The notes: generated by a model not told the origin, from the letters alone. 64,000 nt of DNA from Muscardinus avellanarius (GCA_963383645.1 OY726567.1:72624947-72688946); one strand, 5' to 3'; counted from the stretch's first letter, positions 42,526-52,075 are shown. Translations and numbers: made by a program.

Positions 42526-43186
42526 ATCAGATGTGCATTTTTGAGCCATCCTGAAGCTCCTGTCCTGTGCTGGCTTCTCTCTGGTCATGCACAATACGAT
42601 GATGCTCAGGTCCCTTAATGCATCCATTAAAGGCAAACATCTGGTGGAAAATACCTCACCGGCTGCAGAGCACCACAGCCAAGGAGAACAGTCCTCGGAA
42701 AGGTTGGCAAGGAACCTAGATTTCCCAGCTTTGGCCAGCCCTCCCCACATGGCCCCCATCTGCTCCTGGGCCAGGGAGGTGGGGGAAGGTGAGCTCGCTG
42801 TCCCGCCCTCTCATCTCCCTAGCGGCCTAAGGCTGAAGCACATTTATGAGCCATCAGCCTGGCGCCTCCCCTTCTTTGAATCTCTGCTTTGTTAACATTC
42901 AGTTCCCATATTTCTTAGTGACAAACTAGGTCGTGTCTATAGCAAAGGGGACTCTGAAATCATACCGTGTCAAAGTGACAGTAAGCTAAACATTTATTGA
43001 TCTCAGATTGGTGATTCGTTGTTAGTTCAGATGGGAAGACCAGAGCTGGGGTGGGGACAGTAGCTTCTGCCCACTCCCAGATTCCCTAGCCACACGCCTT
43101 GCACCCAGGTGGCACCAGACGACTGGTTCTGGAGAGCAGAGGTGGTCGCTGACACTTCTGGGTGGGAGTATTTAAGACTTATGCAA
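42526..43186. other. Unique interval with a possible conserved block
   Basis: No repeat is recognised. Sequence at 42570-42650 (CTTAATGCATCCATTAAAGG is a loose inverted pair) and at 42890-43030 (ACATTTATTGATCTCAGATTG) has enhancer-like texture. Confidence 0.28.
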
Positions 43187-43525
43187 GCTGGGCGTGGTAG
43201 CACATGGCTATCATCCCAATACTTGGGAGATCGAGACAGGAGAATTACAAAGTTTGAGGCTTGGGAGGCTGAGACAGGAGGATCACACAGGTTCGAAGCC
43301 AGCCTCGGCTACTTAGTGTGGCTCTCAGCAACTTAGTGAGACCCTGTTTCCAAATAAAGTATAAAATAGGGATAGCCCCAAGGTAGAAAGCCTCTGGGTT
43401 CCACCCCCAGTACCACCAATAAATAAATAAATAAATAAATAAACAAATAAATAAATAAATAATAAAAATAAAAGAACTCTGTTTCAGAAATAATAGTAAC
43501 AACAGCAGCAACAACAATAACAATG
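43187..43525 (+). mobile_element. Nested SINEs: truncated copy inside a type C copy
   Basis: An old left monomer (43187-43260) is interrupted by a SINE that starts at TGGGAGGCTGAGACAGG and has an (AAAT)n tail (to about 43466). The old linker then resumes at CTCTGTTTCAGAAATAATAG. Confidence 0.78.
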
Positions 43526-43710
43526 GAATTAGGGGTGTTATTCATAGGCAGAGTGCCCCTGGCTTCAATCCCCAAACATATATAACAACAGAATTAGGGG
43601 TGTTATTCATAGGCAGAGTGCCCCTGGCTTCAATCCCCAAACATATATAACAACAGAATTAGGGGTGTTATTCATAGGCAGAGTGCCCCTGGCTTCAATC
43701 CCCAAACATA
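43526..43710 (+). repeat. 65-bp tandem array derived from a SINE right monomer
   Basis: GAATTAGGGGTGTTATTCAT starts at 43526, 43591 and 43656, an exact 65-base period. The units include the ID-like GGCAGAGTGCCCCTGGCTTC and are near-identical; the third ends at ACATA. Confidence 0.96.
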
Positions 43711-43847
43711 TTCAAAAGAAATACTGGAAGATGATCCAGCCTTCTCATCCCTGCTACACACACGAGGGTCCCAGGTTCAGACGTGAGCTGCCCAGGAGAG
43801 CAGCCCGGATCTGCGTCACTGAATGGAAGACAATTTTGTTTGTTTCC

Positions 43848-44042
43848 TTACGGTACTGAGGATTGAACCCAGGAGTGCTCTACCTCTGAGCTACATGACT
43901 TATTTTATATTTTTTATTTTAAGACAGGCTTTTGCTAAGTTGCTGAGGGTCCTGCTAAGTTGCTGAATCTGGCCTCAGACCTGTGATTCTGCCATCTCAG
44001 ACTCCAAAGTACTGACATTATAGGCATGTACCACTGCACCTG
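43848..44042 (-). mobile_element. SINE type C
   Basis: 'Tactgaggattgaacccagg' to 'gtaccactgcacctg' in reverse. Confidence 0.86.
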
Positions 44043-44046
44043 GATT

Positions 44047-44051
<5 letters not shown>

Positions 44052-44077
<26 letters not shown>

Positions 44078-44263
44078 CGTGGTACTGGGGTTCCTGGAAG
44101 CCTTTCTACCTCAGGGCTACACTCCCAGACCTATTTTATACTTTTTTTTTTTTTTTGAAACAGGGTCTCTTAAGCCAGTGCATCTGGCTTGGAACCTGTG
44201 CGATCCTCCTGTCTCCGCCTCCCAAGCACAGGGATTACAAGTGTGCGCCACCACGCCCGGCTC
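44052..44263 (-). mobile_element. SINE type A, with target-site duplication
   Basis: Long T run, GGTACTGGGGTTCCTGGAAG to CCACCACGCCCGGCTC. GATTGTTTT precedes and follows it (44043-44051 and 44264-44272). Confidence 0.92.
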
Positions 44264-44285
44264 GATTGTTTTAAAATATAGTGTA

Positions 44286-44511
44286 AGGCCAGGCGTGGTG
44301 GCGCATGCTTGTAATCCCCACGCTTGGGAGGCGGAGACAGGAGGATCGCACAGGTTCAATGTCAGTCTCAACTACTTAGTGAGGCTCTCAGAAACTTAGT
44401 GATCCTGTTTCCAAATAAAATATAAAATAGGTCTGGGAGTATAGCCTGGAGGTAGAAAGCCTTTGGGTTCCACTCCCAGTGCCACCAAAATAAATAAATA
44501 AATAAATAAAT
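44286..44511 (+). mobile_element. SINE type A/B intermediate, with target-site duplication
   Basis: Type A left end (TAATCCCCACGCTTGGGAG) but a type-B-like middle (AACTACTTAGTGAGG). AAAATATAGTGTA is duplicated at 44273-44285 and 44512-44524. Confidence 0.94.
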
Positions 44512-44526
44512 AAAATATAGTGTATT

Positions 44527-44932
44527 CACTGGGCGTGGTGGTCCCAGTACTTGGGAGGCTGAGACAGGAGGATCACAGTTTTGCAACCAGCCTCAGCAAC
44601 TTGTGAGTCCCTCTGCAACTTAGTGAGACCCTATTTCAAAATAAAAAATAAGCCGGGCGTGGTGCCGCACGCTTGTAATCCCCACGCTTGGGAGGCAGAG
44701 ACAGGAGGATCGCGCAGGTTTGAAGCCAGCCACGCGCTGGCTTAGGAGACCCTGTTTCCAAATAAAAATGTAAAAATAGGTCTGGGAGTGTAGCCCGGAG
44801 GTAGAAGGGCTTCCAGGAACCCCAGTACCACACAATAAATAAATAAATAAATAAATAAATAAATATAAAACATCTGGCTGGGGATGGTGCTCAGAGATAG
44901 AATTCCCCTGGGTTCGATCTCCAGATCTCCAG

Positions 44933-44933
<1 letters not shown>
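44527..44933 (+). mobile_element. SINE type C split by a type A copy in its linker
   Basis: Left monomer 44527-44652 and right monomer 44873-44933 (GGGGATGGTGCTCAGAG, GGGTTCGATCTCC) belong together. A complete type A SINE lies at about 44653-44868. Confidence 0.88.

Positions 44934-44983
<50 letters not shown>
44934..44983. repeat. (AC)n microsatellite
   Basis: About 25 AC units as tail of the preceding SINE. Confidence 0.97.
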
Positions 44984-44985
<2 letters not shown>

Positions 44986-45588
44986 GTATTAACAGAACTG
45001 CCAGGCACAGGAAGGCCAACAGATCAGGAAACTGCTGCAATTGGGAAGTTGGCCACTCACAATTTGTTGCTATCACTACTGATACTTTGCTACTCACAGT
45101 TCCTAAGAGCAGGGGTCTGTCACCAGGAGATACATGGGGTCCAACAGGAGGCAGGAGAGAGGAGGGAAGCGTGTACCAGCACCTTCATTACAGTTTCTAT
45201 GGGTGAGGACAGAGGCTTAACATTGGCTGGTTTGAATAACCTCAGTGGACTCTGGTCCAGGCTGTCCCCCACTGTCTGATGCCTGGGCTTGGGGGGAGGA
45301 CGCAGGTGGATAGTGACCCGCCTGACAAAGGAGTGGGCTGGCGCACCGACTCTGGATTGGTGGTTTGCACTTGAGACGCCCATTCCAGGGCCAGTCACCT
45401 GTTGTGTCTAGGAACTGGCTGAGCCCGGAGGGTCAGCCACAGATACAGAAAACAAGAGATGTGGGCAGGACACGGCCACCTGTCAGAGAGGTCTACACAA
45501 CAAACACTGGACTCCCCAAGAGGGAATTAAGCTTTGCTATGTGAAGATGCAGGGATTGAGGGTTTCATCTGCCTTGCAATTTAAGACT

Positions 45589-45590
<2 letters not shown>
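44984..45590. other. Unique interval, nothing recognised
   Basis: Unique sequence. Frames of 131 (+) and 92 (-) codons partly derive from the (AC)n or lack domains. Confidence 0.4.

Positions 45591-45631
<41 letters not shown>
45591..45631. repeat. (GT)n microsatellite
   Basis: About twenty GT units in unique sequence. Confidence 0.97.
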
Positions 45632-45633
<2 letters not shown>

Positions 45634-45693
45634 CAAACTGTGCCATTTCTGTTTTAAGGAATTATGGGTGGAGTGTTCTTTTTAGAAGTTAAT

Positions 45694-45898
45694 TTTTTGT
45701 TTGTTTGTTTTTGTGGATCTGGGGATGGAACCCAGGAGCATTCTAACTCTGAGCTACACCCCCAGCCCTATTTTTTATTCTTTATTTTGAAACAGGGTCT
45801 CACTGAATTGCAAAGGACCTCACTAAGTAGCTGAGGCTGGCCTCAAACGCCAATCCTCCCAAATTCTGGGATTACAAGCGTGCACCACCACGCCCAGC
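45694..45898 (-). mobile_element. SINE type B
   Basis: (TTTG)n, GGGGATGGAACCCAGGAGCA to CACCACGCCCAGC in reverse. Confidence 0.9.
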
Positions 45899-45942
45899 TA
45901 AGTTTTTGATTTTTTTGTGTGTGGTTTTTTAGCTCTTTGTTT

Positions 45943-46155
45943 GTTTGTTTTTTGAGGATCTGGGGATGGAACCCAGGGGCATTCTACCTCCGAGCTCCAC
46001 CCTCAGCCTTATTTTTTTATTCTTTATTTTGAAACAGGGTCTCACTGAGTTGCACAGGGCCTCACTAAGTACCTGAGGCTGTCTGAGAACCCGGATCCTC
46101 CTGTCTCAGCCTCCCCAAAGGCTGGGATTACAAGCGTGCGCCACCACTACCGGCT
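45943..46155 (-). mobile_element. SINE type B, second copy
   Basis: GGGGATGGAACCCAGGGGCA to GCCACCACTACCGGC, a close relative of the copy at 45694-45898 with the same (TTTG)n reverse tail. Confidence 0.9.
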
Positions 46156-46484
46156 CAGAAGTATTTTAAATGGACCCCTCAGCGGGAAGGGCAAAGGGTA
46201 ATCCAAGAAATGAATATCTAATGGACTCTCAACCAACCTTAGTTAGGGTGGGAAGTCCGCCCGACCCCCTCTACTCTCGCTTGCTGCTCCAGAGGATCCA
46301 AGGAGGCTCCTCCACTTTCTCCCGCCTTCTCTGTGGACGCCAGACTCCCCCCCCACCCCACACACACACACCTCGCAAGCCAAGGTAAACAACACCAGGC
46401 TGCAGGGAGGCATCTCTGTGGCTAAGCTACTCCCAGGTCACCTCCCTCCCGCCGCTTCCCTCCCAAGAACCTACCCTCACGCGG

Positions 46485-46535
46485 CAAAGAATAGCCGCTC
46501 AATAAATGTTTATTGATTGACTCTAAATTGCAGTT
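46485..46535 (+). mobile_element. MIR 3' end
   Basis: 'Agccgctcaataaatgttta' plus 'ttgattgac' is the MIR 3' terminus. The upstream MIR body is not recognisable. Confidence 0.62.
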
Positions 46536-46539
46536 TTAT

Positions 46540-47080
46540 CTAACACCCGGAGGGAAGCCGACTGGAAACTAAACGCGCCCATCTATTGCCAAAGCGCATC
46601 GATCACCGGGAGCGAGGTTGCAGGACAGCCCGGGCTGGAGAGGCCTGTTTGATTCCTGGAGCCCCGCACGCCCCAGCGTTAGCTTCGGGGTCTGAACCCA
46701 CCGCGGAGACCGTGACTCTGGCTGGGCAGCTCCAGCCACGGCTGTGAACAGCAAGGAGCCTGTTGCTAAGAGCAGCGCAGGAACAGGGCTCCCTCCGGCA
46801 GGGTCTTCTAGGACCTGGAGCTGAGCAGACACACCCTGGAGGAGGCCCTCGAGGGCAGTGTGGGACTCCGTGCTGGGGGAGGGAGGTCACAGAGGGTCTG
46901 GGCTGCGGAGGGGTCACCGGAGAGGCTAAGGGACCGCCAGACAAAGGGCACTTTGGAGGGAGGGCTGCAGCAGTTCGATTCCCAGCTCGGTGGCTGCGAT
47001 GTGCTGGTTTAGCCCACTCTGGAGGCTCAGGAACAGCAGGAGCAGAGGGTAAAAGCATGACATTGTCCCAGGAGTGACAG
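46540..47080. other. CpG-rich unique segment
   Basis: From about 46555 to 46800 CpGs come at island-like density (AAACGCGCCC, AAGCGCATCGATCACCGGG, CCGCACGCCCCAGCG, CCACCGCGGAGACCG) in otherwise CpG-poor surroundings. It could be a small orphan CpG island. A 264-codon minus-strand frame (46603-47397), the longest in the window, spans it; its product is Pro/Ser/Ala-rich with no recognised domain. Confidence 0.45.
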
Positions 47081-47438
47081 CGGAACCCTAACAGGTCAAG
47101 GCTGCCTAGGGAAAGAGAAGGGGCCAAGATGGAGTTCCAGGCCTTGAGGAGGCAAGAGGAAGCCAGGCCACAGGGAGGCCGGGAAGGATAGTGAGAAGAG
47201 GGAGAGGCCGGTACCCCCTTCTCCCAGAACACCGCTGGCGGGAAGGCCAGGAACCCTAGCAGCAGGGGTTGGGCAGGAACCCCAGAGATAGGACAGGGAG
47301 AGGCCCAAAAGCAGCTTCCCCAAATGGTGGGCGTGGCTGGACGAGCACTTGGACAGGGAGCAGGGAAGGTTGGTGACCTCAGGTGGTTTATGAACAAAAG
47401 AGGGGGGTTATTGGACCTCAGAAAAGCTTTTTTCTGAG
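47081..47438. other. Unique interval, nothing recognised
   Basis: GC-rich unique sequence continuing from the CpG-rich segment, purine-rich on the plus strand. Confidence 0.4.
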
Positions 47439-47780
47439 CCAGGTGTGGCAGTACACACTTGTAATCCTACTACTTGGGAGGCTGAGACAGGAGGATCCTA
47501 GGTTTGAGGTCTGCCTCAGCAACATAGTGAGACTCTTAGCAACCTATGGAGACAGTATTTCAAAACAAAAAATAAAACTGAGGGTGGTGGTGCACGCTTG
47601 TAATCCCAGCATTTGGGAGGCTGAGACAGGAGGATCTGGGTTCATGGAGAGCCTCAGATACAAAGTGAGGCCATTTGCAATTCAGTGAGACCCTGTTTCA
47701 AAATAAAGAATAAAATATCTGGCTGGGAGTGAAGCTCAGAGGTAGAATGACCCTGGGTTCTATCCCCAGTACCACAAAAA

Positions 47781-47819
<39 letters not shown>

Positions 47820-47900
47820 ATATTAAAAAAATTAAAAATCAGACTGGAGGCATAGCTTGGAAGTAGAACACCCCTGGGTTCAAACCCCAGTTGTCACAAT
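47439..47900 (+). mobile_element. SINE type C split by a type B copy in its linker
   Basis: Left monomer 47439-47576 and right monomer 47838-47900 (GGCATAGCTTGGAAGTAG, GGGTTCAAACCCC) flank a complete type B SINE with (AAAT)n tail (47577-47822). AAAAAATAAAA and AAAAAATTAAAA-like text at the joints may be the duplication. Confidence 0.85.
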
Positions 47901-48144
47901 TAATCAATTAATAAATTAAAATTTTTAAAAAAGAAAAGCTTTTTTCTTCTTCCCTTGCTTGCTCCTTCCTTTCTTCCTTCTTTCCTCTTTTTTCTCTCCC
48001 TTTTCCTCTTTGTCTTCCTGGGGGCAAAGTTGAATGATAAGATAGATTCAAGAGCATTTGAAGACCTCAAGAAAGGAGTTATGACAAGAGGAGAGAGGCT
48101 GTCAGCAAGTCAGAGGGGGAGGGTTCTGCACAGAAAGTTATTCC

Positions 48145-48450
48145 TCCAACTAATGTTTGCTGAGCACCTACCCACCACAGCTACAGGGATTCTACGAAGT
48201 AACCAGGGTCCCTGCCTCCCGAAGCCGGTACCTGTCGAGAAGTCGGCCATGGACTGTCCACTAATCAACACCTACTTTAAAGGCATGTTGGAAACCAAAG
48301 TGCAGGGCAGAGGGTGAGTAACTGGGGTGTAGGGTGCACACGTCTGGATATGGCTGTGGCCCAGGAGGCCTAACTAAGAAGGTGAGGTTCGTGCAAAGGC
48401 TTGAAGACGGTGAGCTATTGGTCAAGTAGCTGTCTGGGGTAGGTAGCAGA
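48145..48450 (+). mobile_element. L2-like or other mammalian-wide repeat fragment
   Basis: 'Ctaatgtttgctgagcacct', 'gtccctgcctcccgaag' and 'tgaggttcgtgcaaaggctt' echo a widespread old repeat whose sense strand runs 'tattgagcacctactatgtgcc ...'. Family uncertain. Confidence 0.4.
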
Positions 48451-48473
48451 AAGTACAGAAGCCCCGTGTATCA

Positions 48474-48877
48474 GTCAGGGCTCTCTAGAGGAACAGATCC
48501 AAGCAGATATGTAAATTGTGAACGGGGAGTTATGAAACTGGCTCACACAACCAGAAGCAGGGTAGTTCCAAAAATGCCGGAGGGGCAGTAGCTGCTCAGC
48601 CCAAGAAGCTGGAGCTTCAGGACCACAGGGACCAATGATGCAGCCCCAGTGCCAGAGGGAAAGGCCTGGAAACTCCCTGGAGAATTGTTGGCGAGCCCAT
48701 TTGGGAGAGGGAAGGAGCAGGGGTCCGCTGTGCTCAGGAGAGAGGAGCAGCAGGTGCACCTGCTCAGGAGGACCAGAGCCTGCCAACAAGCAGCTTCCTC
48801 CTCTGTCTTTGTTCCATCCGGGTCCCCTGCCTGTTGGATGGTTTGCTGTTTCACATGTCCATCATCTTATCAACGCC

Positions 48878-48882
<5 letters not shown>
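48474..48882 (-). mobile_element. Ancient LTR (ERVL/MaLR-like)
   Basis: 'Tgtatcagtcagggctctct', 'agaggaacagatccaa', 'ttatgaaactggctcacaca', then 'tctttgttccatccgggtcc' and 'ttggatggtttgctg' follow the reverse order of an old LTR known across mammals. Confidence 0.65.

Positions 48883-48925
<43 letters not shown>
48883..48925. repeat. (GT)n microsatellite
   Basis: About 21 GT units at the reverse tail of the next SINE. Confidence 0.97.
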
Positions 48926-48928
<3 letters not shown>

Positions 48929-49500
48929 CAAGGATTGAAGCCAGGAGCATCCTACCTCTGAGCTACACCTCCAGCCCTATCTTAACCTGAAACAGGGTCT
49001 TACTAATGTAACGTTGAAATTGAGCTGGGGAGTTGCACTGGAGGTAAATACCAACCAGATTATTAAAAAACTGCTTTAATCAAACCCAGCCCTTCATGGA
49101 TAATATCTCTGGACTGTGGGGGAAGGAACCGATGAGCCACGCAGTCCATAAAGTAGCAGGACGGAGCAGAAGTACCCATGTTTTAAGCTGGGGCAGGGGG
49201 TTGGAGGCAGGGTTAGCAGTATGGGGATGCCGATTCTCTGCGACATCTGGAGCCTCGCGATGCCTGGAGTCTGACTCTCCATACCTGGAGTCGGCCTCGC
49301 GATGCCTGGGGTCTTGGGCCATCTCTGCTCTGGCTCCTGCCTCCTGTCCCTGCAGTGGGGTCATTTGGGGCAAGGGAGGGACCTGACCTACTAAGTTGCT
49401 GAAGGTCTTGCTCTGTTGCTGAGGCTGTCCTTGAACCTGGATTCTCCCGCCTCAGCTTCCCAAGTACTGGAGTTACAACTGTGCGCTACCATGCCTGGCC
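48926..49500 (-). mobile_element. SINE type C split by an LTR
   Basis: Right monomer and linker (48926-49006) end at AACAGGGTCTTACTAA. The left monomer resumes at 49389 with TACTAAGTTGCTGAAGG. Joining across the LTR restores the standard SINE order, so the LTR inserted into this SINE. Confidence 0.88.
49007..49388 (-). mobile_element. Solo LTR of an endogenous retrovirus, copy 1
   Basis: Its reverse complement aligns by eye along nearly its whole length with the LTR at 51261-51667: matching 5' edge (AGGTCAGGTCCCTCCCTT), clustered CTCCAG...TCGCGAG motifs, polyadenylation region (ATTAAAGCAG) and 3' edge (CAACGTTACA). TACTAA lies on both sides (49001-49006, 49389-49394) as a 5-6 base duplication. 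No gag, pol or env remains. Confidence 0.85.
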
Positions 49501-49587
49501 AACTCCAAGTCTCAAGAGTGACTCAGTCCAATCGAGTTGACAATTCAGATGAGCCATCATGCCTGGTCTTCTTTTGCTAGGGCCAAA

Positions 49588-50065
49588 AAGGACTGCTGAC
49601 TGGCTAGCTTTAGCAACAGACATTTATTGTCTCCCAGTCCTAGAGGTTGTACGTTTGAGATCAAGGTGTGGGCAAGGCTGGCTTCTCCTGGGCTTGCAGG
49701 TCTTCCAGACCCTGCCCCATCTTCTCCCTGTGTCTCCACACTGTCATCCTTCTGTGCATGTCTGGATTTAATTATCTCCTTTTTTTGTGGTACTGAGAAT
49801 TAAATCTAGGTGCATTTTACCTCTGATCTACCCACCTATCCCCCTTTCGTTTTCTATTTTGAAACAGGGTCTCACCAAATTGCTGAGGCTAGCCTCAAAT
49901 CTGTGATCCTCCTGTCTCAGATTCCCAAGCACTGGGATTACAGGCACATGCCCCTCTTTACCTCTTTAAAGACTCTGTCCAGACAATATAGTCACGTTCA
50001 TATCTGTAGAACCGTGGGCTAGGACTTCGACACATGAATTTGAGGGGAACACTTAGCTCCTCACA
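49588..50065 (-). mobile_element. MaLR-like LTR interrupted by a SINE
   Basis: 'Acatttattgtctcccagtc', 'ctagaggttgtacgtttgag' and 'atcaaggtgtgggcaaggct' (before the SINE), and 'acaatatagtcacgttcata' and 'taggacttcgacacatgaat' (after it) are two halves of one reverse LTR. Confidence 0.75.
49780..49958 (-). mobile_element. SINE type C inside the MaLR-like LTR
   Basis: 'Tggtactgagaattaaatct' to 'tacaggcacatgcccctct' in reverse, diverged. Confidence 0.84.
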
Positions 50066-50399
50066 GGTGCAAGCTGGGACAGCACCTGGCGGAGGAGGAA
50101 GGGATTAGGAGGAGTAACACCTCACAGTGTAGTCGCAGAATGTAGACATCAGTGTCTCCTCCCTGGAGACTCCAGGTGTCTCCAGCCAGTATGCCCAGTG
50201 CTGGGTTAACACAATGAAACTGCGGCACAGAAAGAAAGCAACAACCTGAGAACCAAGATTTGCTCCTGCTGATGACCTCTCTCTGGGTGGCGGCAGCAGC
50301 ACCCAATCTCCAAGGCTAAGGGCTCAGGCTGTAATTTCATCAGCAGCCTCTGGCTGCCTTAACCAACCCACACAGCATGTGATTTGACTCAAGCTCTGG
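50066..50399. other. Unique interval, nothing recognised
   Basis: Unique sequence. GAGACTCCAGGTGTCTCC near 50165 is a loose palindrome resembling, but probably unrelated to, the LTR motif units. Confidence 0.4.
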
Positions 50400-50900
50400 T
50401 CCCTGCTGAGCTCTGGTCAGAGGCCTGAGTTCTCGCAATGTCCCAGAGCAGGGAGCCTGCTTGCAGAGACATCAACTCAAGAAGACCAGATTCAGCCACA
50501 GCTGATCTGAAGGGCTGGATGGCAGCGTTTATTGGAAAATAGGGCTGCGAGGCAGAGACAAACCCAGGACCCTGAGCCTGCAGACAAAGGGGCCACGGAG
50601 CGCAGGAAGCCCCAGTGAGTGATCTGGGATGGAAAAAAGCCACGGAATGTTCCCATCTGTTGTGCTGAAAGCAAGACAGGCAGCCCCCCACCAGGGACCC
50701 AGTTCTCACTTTTAAAACCTGATCTGTCCCTGGCCCTGGGGCCGTATCTGGAAAGATGCCACAGAACCTGGAGGGAGGATGGCAGCCTCTCCTGCTGTCC
50801 TTCCCATCTCCACTCCTGCATGCCACCCCTCACCTGCCTGGCTCAAGTGGACACACGGTGGCCAGGGAGGGACTCTCATAGGAGGGCACCTCAGGGTTGA
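50400..50900 (-). mobile_element. Possible LTR of a second ERV family
   Basis: Read on the minus strand it has LTR-like order: GC-rich U3-like part, TTTTAAAAG (TATA-like, near 50715), AATAAACGCTGCCATCC (polyadenylation signal, near 50530), then a U5-like GAATCTGGTCTTCTTG. Ends and target-site duplication were not found, so this is tentative. Confidence 0.35.
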
Positions 50901-51051
50901 GTCTTAAGGAACAAATCCAAAGAGGACAGTGTGTGCCAAAGCCTCAGATTCTCCCCAAAGCAAACCATCCAAGATTCCAGTGGGAGCAATTTCCTGACAG
51001 GTACAGGAAAGGCTAGAAGCTATGGGAGGCAGCCCATAGAGGGAACACTGC

Positions 51052-51224
51052 AGCGGGCACTGTGAGTACCTTTTGCCTGTAATCACAGTACTTGGAAGGC
51101 TGAGCCCAGGTTCAAGACCAGCCTCAGCAACCGAGTGAGCCCTTGTTTCAAAATGAAAAGACCTGAGGGCATAGTTTGGAGGTAGGATGTCCCTGGGTTC
51201 AATCCCTGGCACCCCAAACATCAA
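51052..51224 (+). mobile_element. SINE type C, diverged
   Basis: 'Gcctgtaatcacagtacttg' to GGGTTCAATCCCTGGCACC. Confidence 0.8.
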
Positions 51225-51260
51225 CGGAACCATTGTTATGTCAGCCACAGGGGTGGAACT

Positions 51261-51667
51261 TGATAGGTTGGGTCCCTCCCTTCTCCCACGGAACCGCACA
51301 GTGGGGACAGGAGGCAGAACCCTGGAAGACAGAAATGGAGATGTCTCGAGACTCCAGGTGTCACGAGACTCCATACCTTATGAGGCTCCAGATGTCGCGG
51401 GAGAATGGGTATTCCCAAGCAACTAGCTCCACCCTGAGCCCCCCCACCCCCTCCCCCGCTATAAAATATCCATACTTCCTCTCTGTTGCATGACTCTGCC
51501 GACCAACCCTGACTCTGCTGACCGCATGGCTCTGCTGCTTGGTCAATAGTCCCTTCCTCCACGGTCGGCAGATCTCACCCGAAGGTGTCAGTCTAATTAA
51601 AGCAGCTTTTGATAACTTGGCTGGTATTTGCCTCCTTTGCAATCCCCGACTCCATTTCAATGTTACA
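51261..51667 (+). mobile_element. Solo LTR of an endogenous retrovirus, copy 2
   Basis: Begins TGATAGGTTGGGTCC and ends CAATGTTACA (TG...CA), with GAACT at 51256-51260 and 51668-51672 as a 5-base target-site duplication. Inside are three short GACTCCA/GGCTCCA-containing units (about 51350-51402), CTATAAAATA at 51459-51468 (TATA box) and ATTAAA at 51596-51601 (polyadenylation signal). Same family as 49007-49388. No coding region attached. Confidence 0.88.
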
Positions 51668-51672
51668 GAACT

Positions 51673-52075
51673 GTGCAGAGGATTCCTGGGAGATGATGTG
51701 GTGGCACCTGCCTCGGGTGATCCTAGGCACTGAGTGAGGAGTGTTTGCCCCTCACTCGGGTTGCAAGCTGCCTCTGAAGGATACAGATTCCCAGGGGATC
51801 CTGCCGTGCCCCATCAAGGAGCACAAAACAAAGGTCCAGCAGCCTTTGGAAACCAGGCTGGTGTGTGGGACAGATGCATGGGGAACAGCCAGGGACTCAT
51901 AGCCGTGCCAGGTGCCCAGCATGGCTGGGTAGAGAAGGGAGATTTGGGTAGGAGGCTGGAGAGGCCAGTAGGGGCCAGACCATGAAGGTCTTGGTGTCAG
52001 GTTAGGCTACAGGGCTTTATCCTACTCTTCTAGGGATCAGAAAAGATGCTTAATTTGCCTTTTAGAAAGCTAAAA
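51673..52075. other. Unique interval, partly an old repeat
   Basis: 'Ccagaccatgaaggtcttgg' and 'acagggctttatcctactct' at 51970-52035 resemble a mammalian-wide repeat also seen at 52740-53060. The rest is unrecognised. Confidence 0.35.

Noticed and set aside
43526..43710. Regularly spaced 65-base repeats as a CRISPR array
   Set aside because: The whole unit repeats, there are no variable spacers, the units derive from a SINE, and this is mammalian DNA.
46603..47397. 264-codon open frame on the minus strand, the longest in the window, as a gene
   Set aside because: It lies in GC- and CpG-rich DNA where stops are scarce. Its product is Pro/Ser/Ala/Cys-biased with no domain, and no splice or promoter context supports it.
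47955..48317. 120-codon frame ending before a GTGAG donor-like site, as a first exon
   Set aside because: The 3' half resembles an old L2-like repeat and the 5' half is a C/T-rich SINE tail region.
49007..51667. The two similar LTRs as the ends of one provirus
   Set aside because: They are in opposite orientation, each has its own flanking duplication, and the DNA between holds SINEs and an unrelated LTR.
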